A stretch of 64,000 nt of DNA from Oscheius sp. JU75. Taxonomy: Eukaryota > Nematoda > Chromadorea > Rhabditida > Rhabditidae. The position numbers and the translations under genes are program-made. This document shows positions 33,393 through 44,200 of the stretch, in pieces. Within the stretch, counting starts at the first letter, position 1, and each line of letters starts with the position of its first letter. The DNA lies in contig JASJZC010000005.1 in the NCBI GenBank assembly GCA_037178855.1, positions 6,014,001-6,078,000 of the forward strand, read 5' to 3'. The notes beneath the pieces are model-generated. The model was given only the letters and a program-made list of their open reading frames with translations, was not told the DNA's origin and ran no database searches.

Positions 33393-33978
33393 TTTTCTTA
33401 TCAATAAACTCTAACTAGTTGGACGTTTGCAGTTGCGATTAACTACTAGTTTTCGCCTCTATTGGCGGCGGATTTGCAACGGTCCCGACTAGTGTTTGTC
33501 TTACTGTATCGACATATGCTAATGGGGTCAGAAAGAGTAATTTGAGAATCAGACACATCATTCAAGCTGTTAGGAGTCTTGGAAAATGGAAAACTTTTCC
33601 GGTAACAGTAGATGTCTTCTGCGCTTTTCTTGTGTGTTTTATTTCAAACTATAGTGCTGTCTCTGTAATCAAAATATTTTGTTGCCAGTGTTGGATGGTT
33701 GGTGTAGTTCGAACCTGGTATACAAACAAACTCGATATCGGACTTTTTTTTTAGAAGGAAACTTTGATCAGTACATTTCCTTGGATTGTGCTTCTGCTCA
33801 TTGCAACTAGATCCTCCTTTTCCTCAATTACTGTGCCCCGGAAATTGTTCAAGCAAGATGATCTTGCACTAATCAGCTTGCCAGCCGGCTTATTCGACGA
33901 TAACATTGGCTCGGGCCAATCGGCGACTGGGGCGGAGTCACGCTGAGCATCCGGACAGAACTGTTCTCACCTAACCGT
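33393..33978. other. intergenic, homeobox upstream region
   Basis: A plus-strand frame at 33764-33946 begins with a hydrophobic leader-like stretch (STFPWIVLLLIATRSS), but it has no splice continuation and ends just before the homeobox gene, so I leave it uncalled. Nothing else supported. Confidence 0.35.
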
Positions 33979-35454
33979 ATGCATCTACATCAGCCACCCA
34001 CAGGATTTTCCTTTGCTGTGCAACAAAGCGAAGCAGGTTTGAACCTTCTTGGTACTCATTTTCAATCTTCATTTGCAGCAGCCGTGATGCTTTCAGCACC
34101 GTCAGTCTCAATGATGGTTGGTTATCAGGCGGAGTCAGCTCCAGAAGAACGTAGTCGAACAAGAAGAAGTAGAACTGCTTTCACAGATGAACAGCTGCAG
34201 GAGCTAGAAAAGTACTATAGTTTTATTCAGTGTTGAGTCAGAGCTGTAGAGTCTATTGTTGGGAAGTATCTACAGGCATAACCTTTGTTTGTATTCTCGA
34301 AACTGCCAGCTCTGGTAGTCGTCTGTCCTTCTTTATTCGCATACTTCAGATCGTTCACCCTCTGCCAGTATCCGGACATCTCCCAGCGTGAAAAACTAGC
34401 CAAAGATACACAGCTGCCTGAAGCTCGAATCCAGGTGAGGGAATTATTCTTCCTTATGTAGTTAGAACCTTTTCTATCCTATCTTCCTAATGTCCTGTTC
34501 AATAATAACTCTTTTCAAATGTAATTGCTCTGAGGATAAGACAAAGGGAAGTAGCAGAGAGCTTGCAATTGGCATCTGGAAACAGATGAGACCTCCTGGT
34601 GAGGGATAATCTCGGTCACGTCGATGATCCAAAGTCGCCGCGGTTCCGTTACGGTAGAGCCTGTTTGCTCTCCAGCAGGTGACATGCCACGGCTACAGCT
34701 ACTAAACAAACCGTGTAAATTAGCCGATGATCGGTGCCTTTGGCACATGCGCTTGGGAGGGATTGGAACTGGTGCTCTTTTGAAGGTGTCTTCCTTTGGT
34801 AGAATTGTGCGGTTTCTAAGCAGACTAACAATGGAATCATTACTCCGAACAGAAAAGTCCATTCACTAGCCAGTGATCAAAAACCGTCGGTTTTTATTAC
34901 GGAATCTAGAAAAGCCTCTTGTAACTCTGTGTTTCCTGTTCCTCAAGTCATCCTTTTTGCAAACTTCACTTCTCACTCACGGGATTCGTTGATCCTCTTA
35001 GCGCATTGTCACAACGAATCAGTCACTTCACGTATGTGAAAAAGGGTCTTTTTCAGGTCTGGTTTAAAAATAGACGTGCCAAGCAGAGAAAACGACAAAG
35101 GAATCAGTGCAGTGATGACACGCACTCGCCTCCGCAGAAGATTTCTCCCAAAGACAATGGGAATACTGTAATCAGTAAATATTATTATTTTTGAACATAA
35201 TAAAAACTTATAGCATGGACTCCTGGTATGGCATTTGGAGGAGTAATTCCTCAACACAACACAACTCCTTGGATGAGCTATCCACTTCTTCAGTACCACA
35301 CACATCCACAGGTAACTTTACAGTATTTTTTCTTCTGCTCGCTCTACAAATTGAATTAACTGTGTCAATTGACAAGGTCCTTCCACTCCCATCCCGACAG
35401 TATCCAAAAAAGAGCCGCTTCTGTCAAGTAGCCCTTGTCGCGTTCGCGAGCAAG
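33979..35454 (+). CDS. paired-like homeodomain transcription factor with Lys at position 50
   Basis: A sequence-specific DNA-binding regulator. The ATG at 33979 gives MHLHQPPTGFSFAV, then after a 43-bp intron a Met/Ser/Ala-rich stretch and the homeodomain start RRSRTAFTDEQLQELEK. The next exon (about 34351-34437) gives SFTLCQYPDISQREKLAK and DTQLPEARIQ. The third-helix exon at about 35057 gives VWFKNRRAKQRKRQRNQ. Residue 50 is Lys, the class of Otx, Goosecoid and Pitx (TAATCC-type sites); the body fits none of these cleanly. A tail rich in Pro, His and Gln follows (WTPGMAFGGVIPQHN), and the last exon frame is uncertain. The two introns inside the homeodomain are about 135 bp and 620 bp, long for this window. 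Confidence 0.8.
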
Positions 35455-35651
35455 TAACCCGATCCCTCAATCTCAAAAGCTAATCGGTCAAACATATGTG
35501 GATTGCTTAATCAACACGCGCGTCTAATGTGTCCATTCTTGTTCCCATTCGGATTAGAAAGATTAATATATTTTAGGTCGCTTCCTTCCCACTCCAGTTT
35601 CAAATGTGACTCGTCTCTCCAACTTTATACAAACTACACAGACAGAATGAA

Positions 35652-36498
35652 TCAGTTCATACACATCTTTTTACACTCGGGATAAGTTGCAAAGTTGTTA
35701 GCGTTGCCATCTCGGCCATAGAACGTGAAAAGCATGCAGTTTTTGTAGGCCGTGCTGTAGAAATATCTGAATACCAACTATATTAATCGGCAGACACTGT
35801 TCTAACCTCGGCGTGTGTCTTCCACTCGATCCGAAACTTCCGGCGTCGTACTGAAGACGGCAGATTTCCTTTCCTGGACAGCAGAGGTTGTTCTCGCACT
35901 TGTATCCTTTCGGACAGCTTGTACAGTCATCGGGCTTTCCGCTTGTGGCTCCAGAGGCAAAGGCCCCCGACGAACAGATGGCTAAAATTCTTTTATCGCT
36001 TGTAACTTCCGTTCCTTTTTTAGTCAGAGCCTGTTTTTTTGGCCGGGGAACAAACAATCTTGACGATAGCCTGTTGTGGGTGTGAGATAAAATCGATCAA
36101 AAGTAAACAAGGTGACGAATACTGTGAGAAAGAAGATGTCAACAAGTTGGATCAATGGATCTGTACTAACCGTCGTCATGAGTAGCTCCAGATTCCTTGG
36201 CATCTGTACACGTCTTGGTACACTCGTCTTTCGATTTGAACTGATTCTCATTGCCACCACAGCCCTGAAGTTACGTTACTTGAAACAGAGCTACACAAAA
36301 AACCTTGAAGTAGAAGGGTTGACATCTCTTCGTTATGTGATCGAAGAAAAACCTAGATCCACCTTCTTTGCCGCAAGCATTGTCTCCAGGATCTCTGGCT
36401 GAAATCTTTACTTTCCCAGGCTTGTGTAGGAACTCACATTTGAAACACTTTTCTTGAGCGGAAACAATAGTCAGAAAAGTAATAAATAGTAGCAACAT
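35652..36498 (-). CDS. secreted protein with two Kunitz-type domains
   Basis: The start at 36498 gives a signal peptide (MLLLFITFLTIVSAQ). The first Kunitz domain follows: DPGDNACGKEGGSRFFFD, CQPFYFKGCGGNENQF and DECTKTC. A 187-bp intron leads to a Cys-rich linker (DDCTSCPKGYKCENNLCCPG) of the kind seen between domains in nematode Kunitz/lustrin proteins. The second Kunitz domain reads ICRLQYDAGSFGSSG, YFYSTAYKNCMLFTFYGRDG and PECKKMC, ending MN at the TGA 35654-35652. In the second domain the Cys pair at the BPTI 14-38 positions is missing (GSFG and YGRDGN), so the usual inhibitory loop is not disulfide-locked. An anti-protease role for domain 2 is doubtful; domain 1 is more canonical. Confidence 0.8.
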
Positions 36499-36805
36499 TT
36501 TTGGCAATCAAGGGAGCGAACACAACAAGTATACAACCGAAAGTGGCAGCGAGAAGAAAAGCAGCGAGACTGACTGGGTGTGTGATTGACTGCGAACAAC
36601 TGAAGAGACAGGTTCTGCAACTGGAATAAACAGTGTAAGTGGTGGTGAGGGTCAAGAAACCAGATTGAGAAAAAGATACACTGCTTTATTGTTCTTTACC
36701 CGTACAACACACGCCGGAGGAATATGTCCGAAAAGATTCTTGATAGAGATTATGCTATCACGGGATCAGTTATTTACAAATACTTGTCAAAAAGTTGAGC
36801 ATTTT
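36499..36805. other. short intergenic region
   Basis: Between the Kunitz start and the DENND6 stop. No gene seen. Confidence 0.4.
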
Positions 36806-39800
36806 CTATGCTAGGAATTCACGGAGGGCACAGTTGGAGAGGAGTACCTGCTTCAGTTCGTCGTCCACATTGCTCAGAATTCCGACCATCTGCTTCGTCT
36901 GAAATTTAGTTTTTATGTTCTCTCTCTTGATCTAAAGATGCTTTCAAAATAGACCCTAATCTATTGTTTACGGATCAAAGCTGAGAATGCTTCCGTCACA
37001 CATGTGACTGTTTCCTTCAGGAAGTGATTCAGACTCCTATTGTCACTGTCAGCAGGTGCGCTGCTGTTAAAACAGGACTATTCCCGATTTTCACTAGCCC
37101 AATATCAATGAAAGAGATACATACCATTAGTTTTTGTTTGTCAGTGGGAAGTTCATCGTCTGTTATGTGTTTTCTGAAGCGAAGGACCAGATCGACCACT
37201 TCCACTTGATGTTTGCCAGATAAGACTGTGGCTCCGAGATCGGCAGCACAGAGTGCATCCACATAATGAGCCTTCAGTTGACGATTGACGTCTCTTGTTC
37301 TATGAGAAAACCAGCCGGCAAAGTTGGAGGATGTAATGAATCGTTGATAAAGACCTAGAGAACAGAATGGTTTCAAGAACTGTCAAAAACATACCAGCCC
37401 AGTCTCCTTTTACCCCACAGGTCAGCCCTGGACCTGCGTCTCCAATCGTGCTCAAAAAGTCATCGAGAACGAAGGGTCGAGTAGTAGGCATAGCCTTGAA
37501 GGGAGACATTTCTTTCCTCAGTGGCATCAGCGAGGAGAGATATCTCTCGAGTGGGATCATAAAGCTCTGTGTCAGTTCGAGAAAGTGTCGACGGAGAATG
37601 CTGCACTGAGCCTCGTCTGGACGATCACTCTTCATCAGCTTCTTGTTGATGGCCTTATCCCTGCTCAGATACGGTTTGTATTGGGTGTACAGTCCGGTCT
37701 TTGAATCGAGCGTCTTTCCATCCCAGTTCTTCCTGCAAAATTAATCACTAGGCCTGAAGTAGTATGTAAACATTCTCTTATCTTATCATTACATCCCAGT
37801 TTGGAACTGGTACCGACTTAGGGCAAAACTACAAGGGAACGATCTGATCAGTGTCATAAGGCTTGATAAGTGTGAGGAGGAGGCATTAGATCGGACAAAC
37901 AGGAAATCTTTAGCAGAGCAGAAGAGCATTTTTATGGATAGACAAACAGTAAACAAAAATTTTGTACACTATTTATCGGCCGCATTCGTAACAAAATTGG
38001 TATAAAAACTGACCTGGTTTTTTCCTGTTTGTCACCGACGGCAGTTCCTTCAGGCAAGTCACCAACTTTGAGGATGTGAGGCCAATGATCCATTGCTTTG
38101 ACGAAGAAGGGATTCGTGACTCCAAGCAGTACTTTTGGTCTGGAACTGACCACTATACGATTTTCTCTTTATGCTCATTCGTCTGATAAAACGTACAACT
38201 TAGGGTCAGCGTGTTTTTTGATAAGAAAGAAAGGCGACACTCCTTCCGGCTGCCATTATCACTCTCCTTATCGTGTCTATTTAAGATCTCTTACTCACCC
38301 GAGATGGCACTTTTTGTTGTGGCTAACCGAGACCTTACTTAGTTAGTACTAATTCAAACCAAGAGTTTGCAGTCTTTCAACATGGCACTGCTCCTCGTTT
38401 TTCTGTCTGTCGTCACCTCAGTCACAGCTCTGGAATGCTATGTGAGCCATAGCAAAGTGGAAGAATGCTCGGAAAACTTTGTAAGTTGGCTTTTGCCCGC
38501 TTAATATAGCGAGCTTTCTTAATTGTCGTTCACAAGAATTTTTTGTTATTGAAGTATTTTCAAAAACTTCTCTAGGGTACATCTAACTCGATATTTGACT
38601 TACTCGAAAGAATAGCATCTTGTTTTGAACTATGGGTAAGCTAATGTTTACCATAGTTCCCTAGCTGAACCAATTTGACCGAGATTAAGACTCATAACAA
38701 CAGTGTTTTCGTCGTTTTATTTGGTCATTGGAGTCCAAACAGTAACTTTCAGTCAAGGCTCTTCCCACCCTTCTGCTTCAACCGAACGGAAACTTTGGAG
38801 GACGGAAAGACTCGCCACACATTCGGATGTGCAGACTGGAAGATGAAAACGGTTTGAAGACAATTCTAGAGACCATTCATAGCTGTTTAGATACCGAGTA
38901 AGAAGCACGATTCCTTCTGCTTCAATCCCGACGGGAATCTTTTTTGGGGAAACGGGAGATTGTGTGTATGCTTATCGGAGAAGTAAGCTCGATCTTAAAA
39001 ACAGTAATTTGTGGTTGTAGGTGTAACCACCATCCACACCACCACCGAAAGCCCGTTCAAAAAAATAATTATATCGACTTCATCCAGAACTCTTCAACCA
39101 CCTATCTTTCATCGCTCCTACTTCTTCTCACAATTTTTGCTTTCAATTGATCTCATTCTTTCGGTCAACTATTCTTCTTTGTATATACTTGTATAATAGA
39201 AAAAATAAAACTTACGGGCTTCGTTCTCGATGTGAGAATTCTTTGAATTCGGAGTCATGAATGGTGAAAAATGGACGAAAGTCGTTCGAGTACTTCAATG
39301 GAGCGATAAGAGAGACGAGAGCCTGAACAACTGAAGAGCATCTGGATGGGTTCGAGGTCATCACCAGAAGAGGCTAAAGAGAACTGAACAGGTATGGAAA
39401 AGGATCACCTCGCCAAGAAGGACAAGCTCCCAGAGGAGTTGAACATTGTTCAAAGTTGTGTTTAGTGCCTTATAAATGTCCACTTGGTTGATGGATGGCA
39501 GAACGATGCTTTCTGTGAAGTCGTTCTTCTGGAAAAGAGCTTACATATGCTTTCTTCTTGTCAAACCTGTTGAACAGTTCTTGTCTCATACGGGAAATCG
39601 CCCATCGAAGGTATCCGGCACTGGATGGTGGATCCCAGAAGAGGTAAAGAGTAAGCAACGCCGGCTTCAGGAGCTGACCAACAATCGATGTCGTGACAGG
39701 CTGAATATGGATTTGCAAAAAATAGAACAGCGGAAAAGTACCTGCTTCAATTGCTGGCTCTCCAACTTCGAAGTATTTCAAGGCTATTTGCTCAACAACA

Positions 39801-40356
39801 GTGGCATATAGATTAATGAATGGCAACACAGACAAGAGAACGAGGCTCTGAAAGAGTTGTCAATTAAAACAGATATCTAACCTTTTGGAAGTAGCCTCTT
39901 GGAATGGTTGAGTCTTTCTGTTGGCGGAAATGAACGAATCCATAGAGATAGCATGGGTCGACCCCGGAAGAAGGAGGGAGAGTGAGGTAGAGGGCTTCTT
40001 GAGCCTCGGTCAAGAGACAAGATTGTCTGAATTTTCATAAGTAGGAAAGAACAAAAAGAAATTGTACCTTCGTATCCGAAAATGGAAGTTGGTATCCTTT
40101 TTTTCACCGCTATTCGAGTCGGGGAAGGCAAGGTAGCAAATGTTCGTCTTTTCCTGAGTAGAAAGAAGAGCATCACCAGGATAGATTATCTGCAAACGTG
40201 AGATTCGTTTTGAACTTTCAAACAGACCCCTTAAAAACAGAAATATTAAAAACCCACCTCGAGAGCCTGACCAATCTCCAGGTCAAAAGTGACGACGCAG
40301 ATTGAATGAATCCACTCGGAGAATCGGTCCCATGGTTCAAAGTCGTTCTCGAGCAT
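36806..40356 (-). CDS. DENND6: DENND6-type DENN-domain Rab GEF
   Basis: DENND6 proteins (FAM116) activate Rab GTPases, notably Rab14, in endosome and recycling traffic. The start at 40356 ([15 protein letters not shown]) sits just after a T-rich TTTAG acceptor, fitting trans-splicing. Landmarks in order: [182 protein letters not shown]. The end is CALREFLA at the TAG 36808-36806. The intron between HRERSP and PKVLLGV, about 39213-38148, is roughly 1.07 kb and contains a complete gene on the other strand. Confidence 0.88.
38382..39150 (+). CDS. Ly6/uPAR-like GPI-anchored protein, nested in DENND6 intron
   Basis: Five exons on the strand opposite DENND6. The ATG at 38382 follows a TTTGCAG acceptor-like site and starts a signal peptide ([16 protein letters not shown]). 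The mature part begins [17 protein letters not shown]. Further exons add [27 protein letters not shown] with [11 protein letters not shown], and [16 protein letters not shown] then [12 protein letters not shown]. The final CxC...CN is the classic end of a Ly6/three-finger domain. A His-rich spacer and a hydrophobic C-terminus ([14 protein letters not shown]) follow, ending at TGA 39148-39150, as expected for a GPI signal. Related nematode proteins (ODR-2/HOT) act on neuronal surfaces. Exon phases all agree. The whole gene lies inside one DENND6 intron. Confidence 0.75.
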
Positions 40357-41246
40357 GTGATACCCTATTCTAAAAAAAACGAGATAATTACCAATCTCTC
40401 AGAAGAAAATAAAGGGTTTCGAGGCGGAGAAGTCTTTAATTATGAGTAAACGACTAGCAAGCAAGCGCATAAATCACCTGCTATGCGCGATTGATTTCTG
40501 TGTCGCAAACTCGCAGCCCAACCCCCGACGTCACCGCAAAAACGACTCGCCCGGCTATTTTTTATACTTATTTGTATTCTCTAGCCAAACTTACATTTCT
40601 TCCAAACTTAAAATCATTCCAAAATATTGGGATGGAAAACAGGGAGAGAGAGACTAGTCAAATGACCCAGAATGACCCAGGAATCTGTTTGTGTACACTG
40701 GCTATTGTCTCGACTCAGCCACTTTCGGCTCCCATTAGGAAAAACAAGCACATTCCGTATTCATAAGAGGCTCAAGAATGAATAAGGAGAGTCTTTGTGG
40801 CTGTTGTCTAAAGAAAATGAATGACGCGTGTCGTTGTAGCTTTTATAAAAACGCGATAAGCTTCAATCAATCTCGCAGACCTTTGGGCTTTTCACCACTT
40901 CCAATGTTTTGAATGGATTTGGAAAAATTAAAAAATGGAAAGACTCGCGGCTTCCATCAGGGTCAGCCCAAGGCCGAGTGTCAACAAAAAGCGCTCTTGA
41001 AGAATTGGATCCCTCCTCTCCAGAAATGCGACCCTCTGGCTGAAATAATTAGTGGATGCACAACACTTTCGCTGATTAAGACTCTATTTCATGAAAATGT
41101 TTACTAAATGCCGGGATTCTACCCATAATGTGAAGGGAGCTATCACAACACGAAGGTAAACGGTGGACCTGTGAAAGCAACTAAGAAAATGAGATTCTTA
41201 TGGTTACGGGAAAAGAAAGACCGGTTGAGATGAGGAGAAAAGGAGA
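40357..41246. other. intergenic region upstream of DENND6
   Basis: Apart from the small ORF at 40913, nothing is supported. TATAAAAA at 40844-40851, followed by GATAAG, looks like a plus-strand core promoter. Confidence 0.4.
40913..41107 (+). CDS. possible 64-residue protein, unrecognised
   Basis: An ATG-initiated frame lies about 65 bp downstream of a TATA box. The product (MDLEKLKNGKTRGFHQG... ending TLFHENVY) is basic with three Cys residues and no signal peptide. No homology recognised and no introns. The upstream promoter-like sequence is the main support. Confidence 0.3.
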   Translation: MDLEKLKNGKTRGFHQGQPKAECQQKALLKNWIPPLQKCDPLAEIISGCTTLSLIKTLFHENVY

Positions 41247-44200
41247 TTACGAGGATTCGGGAAGATTCAGAGCAATGATCAGCTCCTCCAGTTCATCCAG
41301 CTTACGCTCATTGTGGTTCTGAAACAGAAATTTGCTAGTAGAGCATCTAAAAGTACCTCGAAGTAAGCTCTGGCCGTCTCGAAGAATGTTCTCAAGTCGT
41401 CGACAAAACTATAGAAACTCTTGTAATCCAAAAGTCCATTCTCGATACTTTGAAGAGTTACGGCTGGAGCGCTTCTTCTCGATTTTCTCTGGGCAGGGAT
41501 GGTCTGAAGAGCACGGTACATCCTGTGTGCTCCCTTTATCTCATCCCAGATATTCAGAACTTCCTGAAATACCTTTTTTGTCGAAGTAAATGCAACGGAC
41601 TACCTCATTAGCAGCTGACGTCTTTGCTTTCTTGGCAGCAGATCGTGAGGAACGACCTTTTGGAGCCACGTCTTCATTCTCTCCTTCTTCTTCCGAGTCA
41701 ACAATTGGCCGTTTCTTTGCCAGACGAGGCTTGACCTGAAAAGAGCCAAATGTATGTGAAGATGGTAGGACAGCTTGGCAGACAAAAGACAGTGGGTACA
41801 AAGAACAAATCAGTTGAGAGCAAAATGAAGAAACGCCTGACCTGAGGGCTCTCCTCGTCGCTGTCGACTGCGAAGATGTCACTGTCCAAGGTATCATCTT
41901 CATCCTTTCCCTCTTCTTCCTCTTCCTCCTCGTCCTTTGTTTCAAGCTCTTCGTTTTCTTCCTCTTCCTCATCTTCCTCTTCATCGTCTTCTGTGTCACT
42001 CACTACATACTTGGGCTTTGCCTTCGCAGCTCTGGCTTGAAGCACATTGTGACGATTACATGCGGCACAGCTCCAACTAAATCATCTGTTATAGAAAGAA
42101 TATTGACCTTTGACTTACCTGGGTGGTTTCTCTAGTAGCCGAGGACGAATACAGTAGTAATGACAGATGAGACCACAATCCGAACAGGACATCTTTGCTT
42201 CCGGACTGCGCTTGCTATTGCAGACGGAACATCGTTTTTCTCGCACACTGTTCTTCCAATCAATTCGGGACTCGAAGTAGCTGAGAAGCAGATGAACGGC
42301 CGAGGCGTTCTGTGCCATGAAGAGACGGGCTTTCCACTTGGCAAGTTGGAACCAGGAGTAGCAACCGCTAGCCTTGGCGTCTTTGTAGTCAAGTTTCACA
42401 GTGACATGGCTTTCATTGATACTATCCACCAGATCTTTGATCAACTCTTTCTGAAATTAACAGTGTTAAACAAAAACATAGATTACTTACGAGACTGTCC
42501 AGACTTTCGCAGGAGATAATCTTCGGCTCGAATGCGACGGAATCCAATGTGGTGAGGTAGCCGTCACGGAGATCTGTATACAATTCCATGAAATTGGCCT
42601 TTAGAGCATCGAGAGAGTTTTCGGAAATGTTTTTCTCCTCTTTTTCGTCATTTTGATCTTTTTCATTTGCTTCCGGAGACTCTCTGAAATGTACGTGTTT
42701 CAATGAAAAAATGATTGACGAACGATTTGCTCTTCTCCTGACTTCCGTGACGAATGGCCCTAATGATGAGATCCAGGTTCTGTGCCATAAACTTCTTCAG
42801 CTCTCTCTCTCGAGTTCCATTCTTCAGGTCGTTCACGAAATGATTCAAGACCCCGATATCTTCAATCCTGAACCAGTTTTCGCTCTCGAGAATGCTGAAA
42901 TTTGCTTCATAAGACTTTAGGCATCTGAACATACTGTTCGCCTTCACAATACTTCCTGACTTTCTTTTCCGCCGTATCCAGGACAGGAGATGTGTCTTCT
43001 TCCATACTCTCACCGTCAGCGATGCATTTCTTCACATATTTCTCGAAACAAGTGGTCCCGAACTAAAAGAATGGTTGTACACTGAATATAATAAACTCTC
43101 ACGTCTTGGATCCAGATTCCAGCATCAGGCGACTTGTGTGGAATCCAGTAGTATCGGCGACAATGACGATCTTCTCCAATACAGCTGAGTCTCTTGCACT
43201 GCTGCTGCATTAACTTTTCAGTGGCCAGTTTGTCTAAAAGCTCCTCTAGTTTATCCTGGTTGTCCTCAATCTTTCTCTCCAGACCATCGCGTTTTCTTGC
43301 CGTCTCGGCTCGTTTTCTGGTTTGATCACGGCTCAATGAGGATTCGTCGACATTCTCGTCAATCTCTGGGAGCTTCGATAGACTCTCTCGCCAATCTTCC
43401 AACTGGCTTTGCAGTTTCTTCGTGCGACAGCTGAGACTTTTTGCTTCCTCGCTCAAAATGTCCTCGGTCATGAAGTCCTCAAACCAAAATTCGAATTTTT
43501 ACAAAGAGTGACTCACCCTGCAGGATTCCAGCTCGAGAATCTTGAAGAGCAGTATCTTCAAGAGGTCCATTTGAGTATTCGGCGAAAGTTGCCAGATTTC
43601 CCGATCGGGAGTCAACTTTGCGAGCATTCTCTCGACTTCGGCCTTCTCTTCCTGTTCTTCCTGACTCGTCTCCAGTACAGCCTCTTCCACTTCTTCGTTC
43701 TCCTGCTTCATCTCCTCATCTTTCACTGATTCGTCTTTCACAGAGTCTTTTTCCTTCTCTTCACCCTCATCTTCCTCGCTATCACTATCAGCCTGTTGAT
43801 TCTGACCCGATACTTTAGGTCGTTTACTGAAAAATTGGTATGAGAACTGTGGTAAGGAACACTGACTCTTTCTTGGTCTTTCCGATAAGCATCGCGCGGC
43901 ACAGCTCCGAGACGCTAGTGTCATGGATGGTAAATTCGTGGAGACGAGCGTCGAAATGGGTGTGAAGTTTGTACTCGACGTCTTGAATCAACGTTTTCAT
44001 CAGAGGAATGAGGACTTTGACAGTTGCTTTGTAGTAGCCCACTCGACCGTCATGCAGACCATTACAAAGTGCTTCTGGACAAAAGTTTTAGTTCGTAGAC
44101 TGAAAAAAAATACCAGCTGGGATCATTTCCTCCACATCGATGAATTGGCGGAGGGAAGAAATGAACTGAGTGATCATCATGGAGTCGGAGAACAGGGCCA

